DNA of 39,204 bases from Saccoglossus kowalevskii (lineage: Eukaryota; Hemichordata; Enteropneusta; Harrimaniidae): NCBI RefSeq assembly GCF_000003605.2, contig NW_003151760.1:121553-160756 (forward strand). Reading direction: 5' to 3'. The notes below the pieces were generated by a model. The model did not search any database and was not told where the DNA came from. It was given only the letters and a program-made list of their open reading frames with translations. The position numbers and the translations under genes are program-made. The stretch's first letter is position 1. Every line of letters starts with the position of its first letter. Positions 11,401-23,734 of this stretch are shown piece after piece.

Positions 11401-14400
11401 CAATATGTGAATCTTCGTTTCCCTGCAATTGCACTCACCGCAGAATGAGAGACAGGTGTACACATCATCATAGCCACACAAAAGCTGAGGTCCGTGTGCA
11501 TGCTATGTTTCAAATAACGCTAGTCAAATCATTGGCGTGACTGTGCATCTAACAACGTACGTATAGTAATTGTACGTATAGCTTCCCCTTGTCCCATCAA
11601 AATCAAACTCCTTCACAAATAGGCTTCGGAACAAATACTGACAATGTAATTTGTATTGCTTCTTAGTCGTTATCTAATTTATTGCAACCGTATTTTGTGC
11701 AGACTATTCAATCAAGTAAATTAAATTACATTTTGCGTACTCTCTCATGTCATCTACGATTAACTTAAGTCTTGGTACCGTGCTTACTAAAAATCGTCTG
11801 TTTCAGTGCATATTCTATGTATCTTTTTTTCTGTGATATGTGAAGGTAGAGCAATTTGTAAGTTTACTCGTTGTTGACGATTACAATGTTATTCATGTTA
11901 TTGCCAAACGACATAGGATATTTGCATACGATGAATAAGTCATCATTTTCCAATTAAGGTAGTAACATGGGTAAATGAGTTCAAAATCAATCTGTGATTC
12001 AGGCAATCTCTGAATGCTACTAATATTAAGCTTGATGTACTGTAAGAATTTAATGCATAATCTTAAATCTTAGATATATAACTACGACAGTGTGTTTGCC
12101 TACCAACGTTTTTTTAAGTTGCTATTGTCGTTGTTGGCTTTTCCGATTATTGAAAACACCGTTTCTTAACATTTCAATCACGCAAATTGAAGGGGAATTG
12201 AACGAGACGTTAGTTTCTATGTTGGAAGACTGTGTCTCGTTTTCTCCGTCATCTTTATTTTCTAACAATGAGCAAATAACTTACTACCAGCAATTCGTTA
12301 AACAGTTTTGATAGCAAGGATGTAATAAGAAAACTAAATCATAGATAAAACAAATAAAGACAATCTCACACATAGAAAAAAAAAACACTCAAGTCTGAGA
12401 TTGAATGTGGAGCCAGAAAGCTTTCAAAGCGGAATACTTCCTTCACGTTTCTTTGACCTATGACATTTGCCATCAGGTAATCTACCAGACAAACATAAGT
12501 TTGGCATGTACACCATATTCGCCTGTGTCGAAGTTTCCATACATAATAAATTTAATGTAATAATAGCAGGCTTAATAACACAGTAATGTTCCGATCACAG
12601 ATTTTTAACTCATTTTTCCTCGTTGCTACCTCAAGTATGTAGGATATAGCTAACATACATGACGTGAAGTGATAAGATACATTTAAGGTACTACTTATTT
12701 CTAATCTTTGAACTAAAAGCCTTGTTTTTACTGTCAGATAATGTAGATAGATGGTCATCTCAACTCGGACTAGACAGATGACAGCGCCTTGCGCGATTGT
12801 ATTTCAATTGTTGGTGGTGAACATAACATTTTTGAATCAACGCAATTAGTTACATAATGCTGATTACCAGCCAATCAGAATCGCACATTTGATGGTCGCA
12901 TATTTGCATATTAACTTCTAAAAAATACTGATTCACCGTTGAGGCTTGTCGGCGTTTTCTAGAAACATCACTTCTCATTTGTGAAAAGTTCGAACAACTG
13001 TAATATTGTTGTGTTCTATCGAATAATTGTATTCGAGAGGATAATCATCGAACAACACAGCTATATCGGTCGTTCCCACCGTAGCGCTGCACCGTGTCCC
13101 GGGCACCGTGTACACTGTAAAATGTTGTACAGCACTTCTCGATTTGTTTGACGACACTTAACGACGTTTAGTGCTTCTATTAATTCTATCAAGGTACTTT
13201 TATGACTCGTTGTGTCTCGTGCATAATGTACAAAGTGAATTACGTGACATTTAACCGGAAATGTGTTGTTATGTTACTTTCTATTCAGATCCGTAGTTCA
13301 GATTGCTGTTTTTGTTGGTGTGCGCGCGCGTCGCGTTTATACATCGCTAGTTCTAAAATGTAAGACGGTCTCCCATTAGGATAATTGATACCTACACAAA
13401 TCCTGAATATAGCTTACGAAACAGCTACTTGTGAATGATAAAATCGTCTGAATGCTGTTATTAGAAAGTGAGAAAAAATCTTGCAATGCAGTCTTTTACA
13501 AGATTCGATATGATAATACAAATATTGACCTAAGCCGCGGGTTAACAAATGTTCGGGTCGATAAATTTGTATATCGACCTTGCCGGGATTAATACTAATA
13601 TAATATAGTTCAGTTATTGTGTCAAAAAATACCACGCAGTATAATGCATATTGCAGCGGTTTACCCCATCTTGCAGACATGGGTGTTGTACCCTGCTGGA
13701 ATATTAATTACAGACTACTTTACGTGAAATACCTCCTCCGAAAAGTGAGATTCGTTGATTCTGGAAATTATTTATAGTACACGTTTCAACTGAGAATGCT
13801 AGTAAAAATATACAATCCATCTTTACGGGAAGAGTAGACAGAAATGTAACAATTAACTTTGTCATTTCGGGATGTCCATGCGTAAATAACACAGTAATGT
13901 ATTGTTATTAGAAATGTCTGCATACGTATATAGAATCGTAAAATTCAATTACTGCAAAATATGCTTAAAACATAAAATATTGAAGATTTATTGCACTTTT
14001 CAAGTAACATGTGACATGTGAGTTGTAAGCAAACAGAACCGGCTCAGGTCGGTAAGGGCCTATGACGTCAGCTCGTCTGTGATTCCTACTCCCAAGAGCG
14101 TTATTATATACATCCGACATACGATTGATATCTCTATTGCATGAAAATATTACTCGTACTCAAGTCCGTCCAGTAGTTTGTTTGTTTGATAATCTGTATG
14201 ATAATATGCTGCTGTGCAATCCCACGAGTCTTTCCATTCGATTCCATACATTCGTAAACCCCGACATGTCATTATTCAAAGAGCCTGATAACAAAATGTT
14301 TTAAGTCGCACTATGCGTTGTCTCCCGGGGTTACCGTACATTGTGCATATGATTTTATCGGACGATAGAAGGAATATAACGTACTTGCATTTGTTAATAT

Positions 14401-15388
14401 ATAATAATATAACAAATTGAGAAAACACTTAAATAATATATGTAATAATTCACCCAATGGGTGTATATTGTAATTAACTACCTACTAAACGGTATATATA
14501 ACTGTGTAATTTGATATACATTCTGAGAGCGCGAATTATATTCGTGCTGAGATAAGGGGATGTTTTCATTACTATTTAAATAATGTATATGATCTGTTAC
14601 CATTTATAAATGACTGCGTATAATATTTTTATTATAAAACTCGAATATCTGACTGCCAGAGAAATGTATTTTCAAATGTTACACTATGCTTGCTAGCCAC
14701 GTAATAGTTTTAATTACTTCATTGGCTTGACAAGACGCGTTTTGCCATTGGTAATGAAAAGACAAACACGTTTCAACACAGTATGTACAATTACTTTTTA
14801 TATCTGGAAAAATTTATGATATTTGTATATTGTATCATTTGTCAAGATTCGCATTATCGACATATTAGGGAACTGGACTCACATATAGCGTATCCCATGT
14901 TGAGCGAGATAGACCACCAAAGCTGGTATTGATTAAAATAGGTTTCTGTGAGTTGTCTAATTGATAGATGATCCTAATACACACGAGTAGCATGCACAAC
15001 GTTAACATGCATCAGGACGACGGTAATGTAAGCTTTGCTACTTATATAATCTCTGTGTATATCTCCACCATCGCTTTCCTGATACCGGCCCACGAAAGCA
15101 AAGCATTTTGAACTTTTCAAAAAAAAACTGCAATTAAATTATATCTACATATAAAATATAATACTCAACAACAAACATTAGAATGAATGGTAATCACTTA
15201 GACAAGCATTGGTACGGCATATGCACTACAGTATTAGTCTATAACTAAACTTTCAGATGATATATAGGTTGCTATAATACCATGCATAATAACCGGTTTG
15301 ACTTGTTGCTATCTTATATTAATATATATATAAGTTAGTAGATTCAACGTGCACCCTTGTTAACTGGCATGACCATTTATTCATTCAG
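11401..15388. other. Gene-free AT-rich stretch
   Basis: No supported gene over about 4 kb; open frames stay below 90 codons and lack domains. A direct repeat GTACGTATAG occurs at about 11,556 and 11,573. A perfect CRE-type TGACGTCA lies at 14,063-14,070. An alternating GC tract is listed separately. Confidence 0.5.
13317..13335. repeat. Alternating GT/GC tract
   Basis: A short alternating purine-pyrimidine run, mostly CG dinucleotides, in otherwise AT-rich DNA. Such runs can form Z-DNA; no function is implied here. Confidence 0.6.
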
Positions 15389-15500
15389 TTTTTTTTTTAT
15401 TTATTAATCTTTTTATTAATTGTGCATATACAAATTAGCATGAACATGAATTAATCCCAAATACGAAATAAAATAAATAAATAAATAACTAAATAAATAT
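15389..15500. repeat. (AAAT)n microsatellite with opposed T-rich arm
   Basis: A T-run with TTTATT units at 15,389-15,415 is followed by AAAT/AATA tetranucleotides at about 15,462-15,500. The two arms can pair into an AT hairpin. It may be two opposed poly(A)-like tails or an expanded simple repeat. No retroelement body is recognisable beside it. Confidence 0.7.
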
Positions 15501-17462
15501 AGATATAATAGATAATCTAGATGTTTAAAATAAGATTCATCAATAATTTGTCTCTGTCATATAAATCACCTACTCACTTCGTACACACACATTATATATC
15601 ACTATGAATTTGCGGGTTATTAGACCTATGTCTTGGCAGGCAAGGTTGTTTGGAAAAGCAATTATTAGTAGTAGCAGTATTGCCGTAGGAGCAAACTAAG
15701 CGATGCGTCCAATAATCCGTTTTACAAGTAATCCTCCTTTCACATAAATGGATTTAAAACAAATTATGGCTCACTTGTGATACCCGTTTCTAATACTCAC
15801 AGAAAATGACAGTCTTAGCAGAGACCTAAAACTGCGCATTAGGATTGTGAAAAGGTCAACCGACCTGATCCACAAGGGATGGTAATTATATTTATTATTC
15901 ATCAATATGTACTTTATTCACCGTTAAAGGACTTAATCAGCAGAACCGTGACAGACTTGGAATGTACTTACTGCGGCATATATTTTGTTAAAACCAAGTT
16001 AGATCTGGATCGTTTATTAGTTTTTGTTCCGAATACATGGTTCAACAAGCACATTATATAGACAAATCAGTATGCAACGCAGCCTACACTTGATGATCGT
16101 ATTTATAGTGTCGCTATGCAATGATGACACGTTCTGTCACCTTTAGCTTACTCAGCCACTGGTGTACTTTCGACTATGATGTTGAGGAAATATGTGTGTG
16201 TTTTTGTTTTACTGTGACAGTCGTATACGTAGTGCAAATATGTGCATTGATTCACTGTAGTTTTATATCTACACGTGACACCATACATTAGCATCAATGT
16301 TTTAACATGCATTATTCAATAGGTACATATATTTATATCACAGGAACAAATAACTAAAGAAATCACGTTAGCGAATAGTGTAAATAATGTCAGGGAAATT
16401 TCAAATTTTCAACACAACATTTAGGACAGCATTTTAAATCCAAGGGACAAAACTCCCTCATGGTGGCAGTCGCGATTGTCATATAATTAGCATATTATTA
16501 ACATATTTGCAATTTGAACCCGGAATCAGTGCGCGGCAGTCATTTGTGACTACAGGAAATACGGGCTAAGATTAAAGCTAATTTCTGATGTTTGCATATC
16601 TGATAAACCAAATGCGATAATGCACGGGAGGAAACAGTAGTTGGCGCGGGTTAGGAAACGCCCAAACTTGTTAAAAATATTTAAAATATCTTCAGTCATT
16701 TTAACTGTGATTACTTGTATAGTAACAAGGGAGATATACTTAGTAATACGGTTATAACACAATACCAAAGCAAATTCAGAAAATGTATATTGCAGAATGA
16801 CAGCAAGTAGTGCAGAGTCTCGTCGTCAGTTAATTCTCTCCCGAGTCAACTCTCTCTATTTATGTTCGCCTTGATTGGCATGTCGGAAATGGCATGTCGA
16901 AATGAATAGTTATGAATATAATATGAGGTTATTAGGAGAATATTTATGCACGAAGACAGTACAACTGGAGTATCGACCGACGCGCAGTGGAGGTCTATGC
17001 GCGGCGTACTATATTTTACTTCCAAGGATACACCATGGGAATGACGAAATCCAAAATGTTTAGAACAGAAACAGCGAACTTCGCATCGACCTTCGCTGCG
17101 CGTATTGCTGTACTGTCTCTGTGCATACTTTGGGGTATCCTCGTAATAACCTCATATTATTTCAAATAAAAATTGAATACAATTGCGTTTTGGGCAATTT
17201 GACCTCTTAGCCCGTGCTAAGACGCTGTGCATGAACGCTACAAATAAGTGTACGACTCTATATAACCATAATGGGATTACAGTAGATGTATAAACATACT
17301 CGTGTACAGTACGTCTATGATAATCCCTGTATTCTAAATTCTTTTAATAATCGTTCAATATTGTGCAGCCACATATTATCATCAAGTTATGGCCGATTTC
17401 ACCATAAGAGCAAATATATTAATGATATGCTAATTATGACTTTATGACTTCCGTAATTAAAT
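15501..17462. other. Gene-free stretch
   Basis: No supported gene. Two overlapping plus-strand open frames at 16,875-17,169 (62 and 60 codons) have no recognisable domain. Confidence 0.5.
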
Positions 17463-17585
17463 TTTTGTCCTGCAAATTGAAATTTAGTCCTGGAATTTCA
17501 AATTTGTGTCTTGTGAATTTAAAGTCATGACTTTTGGAATTTAAAGTTTTGTTTCGTGAATTTAAGGTTGCCCTGGCAATTTGTA
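17463..17585. repeat. Degenerate ~21-bp tandem repeat, about six units
   Basis: Units begin near 17,463, 17,483, 17,503, 17,525, 17,547 and 17,568. They share the pattern TTTGTCCTGGAATTTAAA. Spacing is 20-22 bp, and because it is close to a multiple of three the minus strand stays open as a repetitive peptide frame (17,434-17,634). That open frame is a by-product of the repeat and not a gene. Confidence 0.7.
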
Positions 17586-18332
17586 TATAATAAATGATTG
17601 AATAAAAAAGCCCGACAGGGATTTTTGTTCGCACACGTCATGGAGTCGATTACACTCCATTTATAAAACATAACATTATAGTTCATATTGCGTGGTTGTC
17701 GCCAGCAACAACATTCTCCACAGTGGATCTTCCGTTACTCCTAAGAGTATAGGTGAATTCGCTGTCTGCATCACATGTAGTTACTGACACTGACCTGTAG
17801 GGAAACGCAGATAAGTAATTTCCCACACGGGTATGGTTCACTCTTCACCTTTAAAGACGTGGCAAGCCAATTAAATCTACACACATCTGTCGATATGCAT
17901 GCACTCATCCTTATAATAGGTACTACTAGTACTGTACAACTCGGTGATTTTCCGTTCACTGCGAGATCTCACGTAATGAGAGAAATGCGCACACCGGGCG
18001 CGTGTTGCAGAAATCGAATGATTTGATTTCGAACTGATTTTTTTTTTCTTAGAGTTCAATGTCGAAATATCGTACTTTTGGAAAGGAATACAGCGTCGAA
18101 ATACCCTTACTTCATCAAAAGTCACCATTAATATAAGTGTATAGCACTTATTGAACGTGGAGATTACAAACAATTACGTTCACGCTTGTCGATACCCACT
18201 CGTTGGTTTGCTGGTTTGACGCTATGACCTTATTGTGGCCTGTTTTGTTTTTTTTTACGTTCGATTTCACGCATAACGTAGGATCTCAAAGTAAACGGAA
18301 AATGGTTAATTAACACTCTAAAACAGAAAAAA
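17586..18332. other. Gene-free stretch
   Basis: Two overlapping minus-strand open frames (17,771-17,959; 17,877-18,173, 98 codons) show no domain, signal peptide or membrane segment. Nothing supportable. Confidence 0.5.
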
Positions 18333-18491
18333 TCAAGATTAAATGTCTATTTAAATAAACACGATCTTGAGTGCTGAGTGAAGAATACTGTTTGCTATTA
18401 CTGTCAATAACATCCACAGGGATATACATTAGATTTATAAAATTCAAGAATAAATGTATATTTATCTTATCACGATCTTGAGGGCAGAGTG
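18333..18491. repeat. Diverged 111-bp tandem duplication with palindromic core
   Basis: Two 48-bp copies (18,333-18,380 and 18,444-18,491) lie 111 bp apart. Each opens with TCAAGA and closes with CACGATCTTGAG plus a GAGTG-ending stretch. In the first copy TCAAGAT and ATCTTGA can pair as a hairpin stem. A 16-base word, TGTCAATAACATCCAC, from the spacer (18,402) recurs exactly at 18,638, so the duplicated zone may reach 18.7 kb. Confidence 0.65.
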
Positions 18492-19820
18492 TATGTATGT
18501 GTCCTAGGGGGCTATTGTTATGTAACACATTATTACTGTGCGACTGGTAGTCGATATGTCAGTACAGATAATAGTATCAAGAACTGCTAATATTAGAAAC
18601 AAAAACAAAGGTCGTTATTAGCCGAAGCCAAAACTGATGTCAATAACATCCACTGGAATGAAAGTAATTATTGATATACATAGATACCTTAGTCCGATGA
18701 GTGTTTTATTGTCCAGAATAACGGTAAATGTGGTAATATTGGCAAATAAAGTAATAAATACGAACCCATAGACTGCCACGGCATACTATGTTCCATTGCT
18801 TCTTCATCCGCCATTAAACATTCGCTGAACGTATTGACACACACGAATTGAGCTTTTACAAGATTGTATTTGAACTTTAGATCGAAATGTCATATGGCTG
18901 TCTTCTGATTATATCCCTGATTTTATAACCTCCGATGCCAATTTCAAACCTGTAACAATATGCAGGAGAGGTCAATAACTCACTCAAAAGTCAATATCAA
19001 CTCGCTGGTATTCTTTATTAATGGCTATGTGTTCTAATTTCAAATTCAACCAAGTGTGCTATATGTTAAATGAGTAAACAAACAGACAGCGGGTAAAAAA
19101 GAATACACTACTGAACTGCGGAAACAAATCTCAGATGGAAATACATATGCAGACCAGAGCTGTTTGCAATAATGCGTGGCTAAGTATCGTTACAACAGTT
19201 CACCAGATACTAAACACAAGATCAGGCTCGTGCTATATGGTCGCGTAATTCTGTTGCGTCACAGACAGTAAAAGTGAGTGTTATGCCCACTTCGAGTACA
19301 TAGTTGTATTCGATAAGTTTGTCGTCATTGTGAGGAACGGGGGAGGGATATAAGAGAGTCTGGTATATATGTGCGTGTGAGTGTCCGCTGCCATGGGGAT
19401 TTATTTATCATGATATACTTTCATATACGTGTCCATGCATAAATAATCACGTGGTCCTATATTACTACCTTTAGTCATGCGTTTTACTAAACGTATCAGT
19501 ACTAACTGAAAGACCTATTTCTTTCCATGTTTTCATTTTGGAATTACTTAATAGTGATTGGTCCCAAGATAATATATTATTGATTGTTGCGTGTACATTG
19601 CGTTCATGGGGTTATTTAAAGTGCAAAGTGACGTGAATATATTATTGCTTCGTTGCATACATACACGAGTTAACACTAAGAAGGAATATTTACAATTAGA
19701 TTATTCAATAATGTTTTACAAGACTGATATATAATGAGAATTAATAAAAGTGCAATGAAATTTCAAATTACTAGATTGTAATATATTACACACTACGTAT
19801 GAGTTAAAAGGATTTTGTAA
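18492..19820. other. Gene-free stretch
   Basis: Apart from the recurring 16-base word at 18,638, I see no open frame, RNA or repeat that can be supported. Confidence 0.5.
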
Positions 19821-21440
19821 AAACACGTGAGTTGAACGTTGTGTCCAACAGGTTTTCCGTCGTCCCGAATTTCGCGTTGTGCAGAAGGTGAGTTTGTTCG
19901 TCCTTGTGAATGTTTCCTAACAATCCGATTTATCGTCATGAACTAATAACTGACAAATACGACGAGTTTTGCTTATTTATTTTCTTGTACCAATTATTAG
20001 TACGTTCACAGTCTAGTGATAAATCGTGAGTATATTTATTTTCTGATACCCTTTCTTGCAGTGCATGTGCAATGTTCGACTTTGCTGAAAATATGATTAT
20101 AGAGCGCTAAAAAACGGAAACAAAATTACAGACTTGATATCTGAGAGGTCCAAACTAGTCTGTCAATTGTTTCCTCTCAGACACCGTTATGGCAATATCA
20201 CTAATGAAAAGGCACACTACGTAATTATAACATTTATTTGTAAACCAACAAGTTGTGATTATTGATTAAACATCCTAGATGATTGGCATTTTATTTTAAT
20301 GGCGGTTGACAGACATTTTATATACAATAACCTTTATTTTAAACTAATGTTTTTTCAAATGTTTAGAGTCCCAGTTAGGCCTACAAACATCGTAACTGTC
20401 GCATACCCCGGATAACCCTGCCATGATGTTCACAGTCATACTAATTATGGCTGCCATCTTCCCCTCCTTTTACCCTCGGTTCTTCTTTAATAAAACATTG
20501 CGTGACTATTTTTTTTTCAAAAAATATTATATCAGTATATAGCAATTATAATCGTTTTATAGATGTTATTGTGCTCATATAATTGTTTTTTATTACTAAT
20601 TTTATTGTTCCAGTATGAATTATTGAATATTATTACTCAGAGTGTACAACATCCGAATAAGTCCCCTTCCTGAACAATTTATTTTAAAATGCAGATTAGT
20701 TTTTTTTTTCTTCTTTTTTTTTACTGCAGATTAACTTACGTGTCTGAGCGTACTAGAGGAAACCTTTGCAATTGTCCATCAAAGAGACTTAATTCGTTTG
20801 TTCAACGAGAGTCGCCCGTAAATAGAGACATAACACGCGAGACTTCATCAACGCCAACGCACACTGTAATCAGGTTGATGCACAAAATGAATCATTGACA
20901 ACCGATTACCGAAAACTATTCAATTATTCTTTTTCTATAAAAAGGCAACATACTGGTAAACCACGTGAATACTATACAAATACAGAACTCTATTTTAACA
21001 CTGTGTTTGCCAGTCAAGTCTCAGACCTGTTTTTTTTGTCTAGTCTAAATTTCATTTCGGTTAATAAAATACACGGTCGAAGACTCCGTGGTAAACATTG
21101 TGGCTTCGACCTCAGTAAAAAAAATACGAAAACATGCTTCTCTAAAAAAGCAATAAGAACTACTCTTAAAATATTTAAGCACAATCTTGAAAATGCATCT
21201 TAAAAATAAAAATAAACTGATTTTTTTTCACAATCGTATGGGTAATTCCAAAACACTTGGAAATGCGCGTTTTATATTATTATTATTTTTTTCATCATTT
21301 TTTTTTTTTTGCTTCCAAAAGCAAACATTTATATTTTACGATAAATCCGACTATACTGTTCCGACCAAGATACTATGTCAAATAACAATTCACTTTGTCG
21401 TTATGCAGGCGATTGGCAACCGTTACGTGGGTCTGTGATA
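19821..21440 (+). other. Weak candidate for a small or decayed spliced gene
   Basis: A consensus-like 5' splice site (AGAAG then GTGAGT at 19,888) and a strong 3' splice site (long T/C tract ending CTGCAG at 20,728) define an 841-base candidate intron. The joined frame stays open and runs 55 further codons to a TGA at 20,896-20,898, with residues such as LTYVSERTRGNLCNCPSKRL. Upstream, the frame is open for only about 25 codons and has no ATG. Two more plus-strand open frames follow in other phases (20,895-21,203, 102 codons; 21,187-21,438, 83 codons). No domain is recognised and T-runs disturb the region, so this may be chance or a relic. Confidence 0.15.
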
Positions 21441-22128
21441 TGCTAAACTACGTATTACAGTGGGAGGTGAATATTAATGAGGAACAGTGAAATGTGACGA
21501 ATGATGACGTATAACGTTCACGCAAGGCGATATAAATTTAATTACGACAAGGATTTTGATTAAATCATATTAATATGGACATTATTTATGTGATCTCCCT
21601 TATAAATCCCGGGTAAGGTTATTTCGAAAACAAGATATATTTTCAATCATGTAATAAGTATACTCACTGAAAGAAACATTGTCTGCATATAAAGCTAGTC
21701 TTTTTTTATAGTGTCTTGCAGTGCGTAATTTATTGACAAATTTACATCGGAAATGCGTATAGTTTTATTTCAAATAATGAATTTTAAACAACGATAGGTA
21801 CCAATGCATATGAGACTACCTATAATTTGTTATCGCGTTGCTGGACAAGATCCAATCAGTCAAACGTATTCGAATGTTGGGTGAAAAGTTACACATATGT
21901 ACTGTTCTACACTGGTGAATTTATATATTTGAATTAAACAAATCTTTAATATAATTTAATCTCAACAACAGTACAACAGATTTGTTTTAAACATATACTC
22001 ATAAAGATACGATAACCTAAAACCTAGTCCAATCGCGGACAAGCACGATGTATCGGCGTCTGTTGCCGTTGGTGGCACACTGAAAATGGGAGTGTCCGCA
22101 ATGTGGGTGGCGCCAACACGAGGCAGGA
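21441..22128. other. Upstream region of the receptor gene
   Basis: No coding sequence is supported. This is the likely upstream regulatory region of the GPCR gene, but I recognise no defined element apart from the TATA-like word that follows it. Confidence 0.4.
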
Positions 22129-22135
22129 TATATAA
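22129..22135 (+). promoter_or_regulatory. Possible TATA box of the receptor gene
   Basis: The word TATATAA lies about 510 bp before the receptor ATG and upstream of the candidate 5' UTR splice donor. It could place a start site near 22,160. In AT-rich DNA such words are common, so this is only a candidate. Confidence 0.22.
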
Positions 22136-22478
22136 TAAGCAGATTTCGCGTCAGATAGTATTTGAACGCATCGTCTATAAATTCGGAACTAGTATCATCC
22201 GTAATGAAAAGCCTGGTGGACTTAACTTAGCATACGCTGATCTCTGCCTTGTATCGCGCCATTCGAGTGGTAATCGCCACCTACAGTGCTTCTTACGGGT
22301 GCATCGTTCGATGTATGTCGCACGCCACACTCATTGACTGGTATTTGAATTGGCGTTTTGAGAATATCACCGTGCTGCATTTCGCCCGGATGCGTACATG
22401 GTGAGCTGGTAGAGGTGAAAGTGGAGTTGTATAATTCAGGTGTTTCTAAATACCCCTTCAAGTGCTACAACGTGATTG

Positions 22479-22635
22479 GTGAGTCTGTCTTTATCTTCAA
22501 AAATAGGCCACATGTGTAACACTAGTAGGACGACTCTCGCCAAATCATCAGACAATATCTTTCAGTGCGCCGTACTATATTCACTCTGTGGTTTATTTGT
22601 TGACGTTCTAAGTGTCTAATATATTTATTTAGCAG
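22479..22635 (+). other. Candidate 5' UTR intron of the receptor gene
   Basis: A near-consensus donor, GATTG followed by GTGAGT, starts at 22,479. Acceptors are possible at 22,565 (TATCTTTCAG) or 22,635 (TTTATTTAGCAG), the second only seven bases before the ATG. An in-frame TGA at 22,601-22,603 shows that the coding frame does not simply extend upstream. Invertebrate class A receptors with a one-exon coding region often carry such a leader intron. The splice sites are inferred from motifs alone. Confidence 0.35.
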
Positions 22636-22642
22636 TTGGACC

Positions 22643-23734
22643 ATGTACGAAGATTACGTGTCGTTTGATCAGCGCATTCCCGTCCCGGGCGACAACACAT
22701 CGACCTGGCCACTGTCTCTGATTATGTATGAAAATGACAGCATTTCCCCGACGAACGGGACATATGGAATATATATGGATTGTGAAATCGATTATTACTT
22801 TATGGTTACGTGCTTTGTCATCCTCGGCCTTACTGGATTTCTCGGGAATGGTCTGTTCATATTTGTGGTCATTCGTGTCAAGTCTATGAGGACGCTGCCA
22901 AATTATTTCATGATTAACCTGGCGTGCGCCGATGTTTTGTGCTCGACAAACCTGCTTATATTTCCGTTATTAGAATTCGTCGGTGTCGGCGAACACATGG
23001 AGGTTGTCTCTCTGCGGATTTTCTTGGAGAATTCGGCCACCTTCGCAACGATGACGACCGTGTTTATGATAACACTGGATCGCTACATCGTTATATGTCA
23101 CCCGTTCATAGCATCTCGAATACAGAGCAAATCTCGCGTCCGAGTTTTGATTTTTGTTACCTGGCTAATATCTGTGTGTCTGAGTTTAACAGAGTTCTTA
23201 TCAGCGTTTGTGCATGAAATGCATATCATGGCAGTGTCGACGTTTATCGTCATGTCGTATCTAGTATACACCACCCTCATCCTCGTCACAGTGATCGTAC
23301 TATACACAATGATAATCAGATGTCTTGTAATCGGATCGAAGACAATTCAACGACTTCCTTTTCGCAAGAAACGAGAATTCAAAAACGAGACCAAAGTCTT
23401 ATTAATGTGTTCGATTGTCGTCTCGGTGTTTTTAGTCTGTTTCGCACCACAGCTAATACTGTTATTTCTTGCACCGATTCCTCTACTCACAAAAACGTTT
23501 CCAAATCCTCACTTTTTTAGCTGCGTGGCAAAGATCTCACCGTTAATGATCATGTTCAACTTTGCCTTAAATCCGATCATATACAATCTACCAAGCAAAC
23601 GACATCGACTCGCATTCAAGAAAGCCTTCTTCAAGTCAGCGAATCAGAACGAAAGAGTGGGACTCTATCCTGTTACGTCAGCGCGTACTACCAATTCCAT
23701 CAACTCTATGGAAAGACAGCTGAGTAGATCATGA
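22643..23734 (+). CDS. Class A (rhodopsin-like) G-protein-coupled receptor, MECA-like, orphan
   Basis: This encodes a 363-residue seven-helix receptor expected at the cell surface, where it would signal through heterotrimeric G proteins. The start is the first ATG after an in-frame stop and has A at -3. The N-tail (1-50) has three N-glycosylation sequons (N18, N31, N38) and no signal peptide. Landmarks are N69 (1.50), the LACAD motif with D97 (2.50), D146-R147-Y148, W174 (4.50), Y221 (5.58), E249 (6.30, ionic-lock partner), CFAP with F267 at 6.48 and P269, and N310-PIIY-314, then a basic helix 8 (318-331). Odd features: no Cys at 3.25 (V122), a very short ECL2 without Cys, and no Pro at 5.50 (I213). 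These fit the MECA cluster (melanocortin, lysophospholipid, cannabinoid, adenosine). R125 (3.28) and E129 (3.32) face the presumed ligand pocket. The ligand and orthologue are unknown. Confidence 0.95.
   Translation: MYEDYVSFDQRIPVPGDNTSTWPLSLIMYENDSISPTNGTYGIYMDCEIDYYFMVTCFVILGLTGFLGNGLFIFVVIRVKSMRTLPNYFMINLACADVLCSTNLLIFPLLEFVGVGEHMEVVSLRIFLENSATFATMTTVFMITLDRYIVICHPFIASRIQSKSRVRVLIFVTWLISVCLSLTEFLSAFVHEMHIMAVSTFIVMSYLVYTTLILVTVIVLYTMIIRCLVIGSKTIQRLPFRKKREFKNETKVLLMCSIVVSVFLVCFAPQLILLFLAPIPLLTKTFPNPHFFSCVAKISPLMIMFNFALNPIIYNLPSKRHRLAFKKAFFKSANQNERVGLYPVTSARTTNSINSMERQLSRS

Noticed and set aside
11421-11440. AATTGCACTC, matching the seed of miR-92.
   Set aside because: The 3' half does not match, and no complementary arm lies upstream to form a precursor hairpin.
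16500-16545. Minus-strand GGGTTCAAATTGC, a B-box-like word.
   Set aside because: No A-box at a suitable distance and no paired T-arm, so not called as a SINE or tRNA.
19637-19660. TTATTGCTTC followed by ACACG, reminiscent of miR-137.
   Set aside because: Only the seed region agrees and there is no foldback.
22222-22461. A 79-codon minus-strand frame and overlapping plus-strand frame before the receptor.
   Set aside because: The DNA is most likely the receptor promoter and 5' UTR; neither frame shows recognisable content.
23098-23307. Minus-strand and out-of-frame open frames inside the receptor gene.
   Set aside because: They are shadows of the receptor coding frame.
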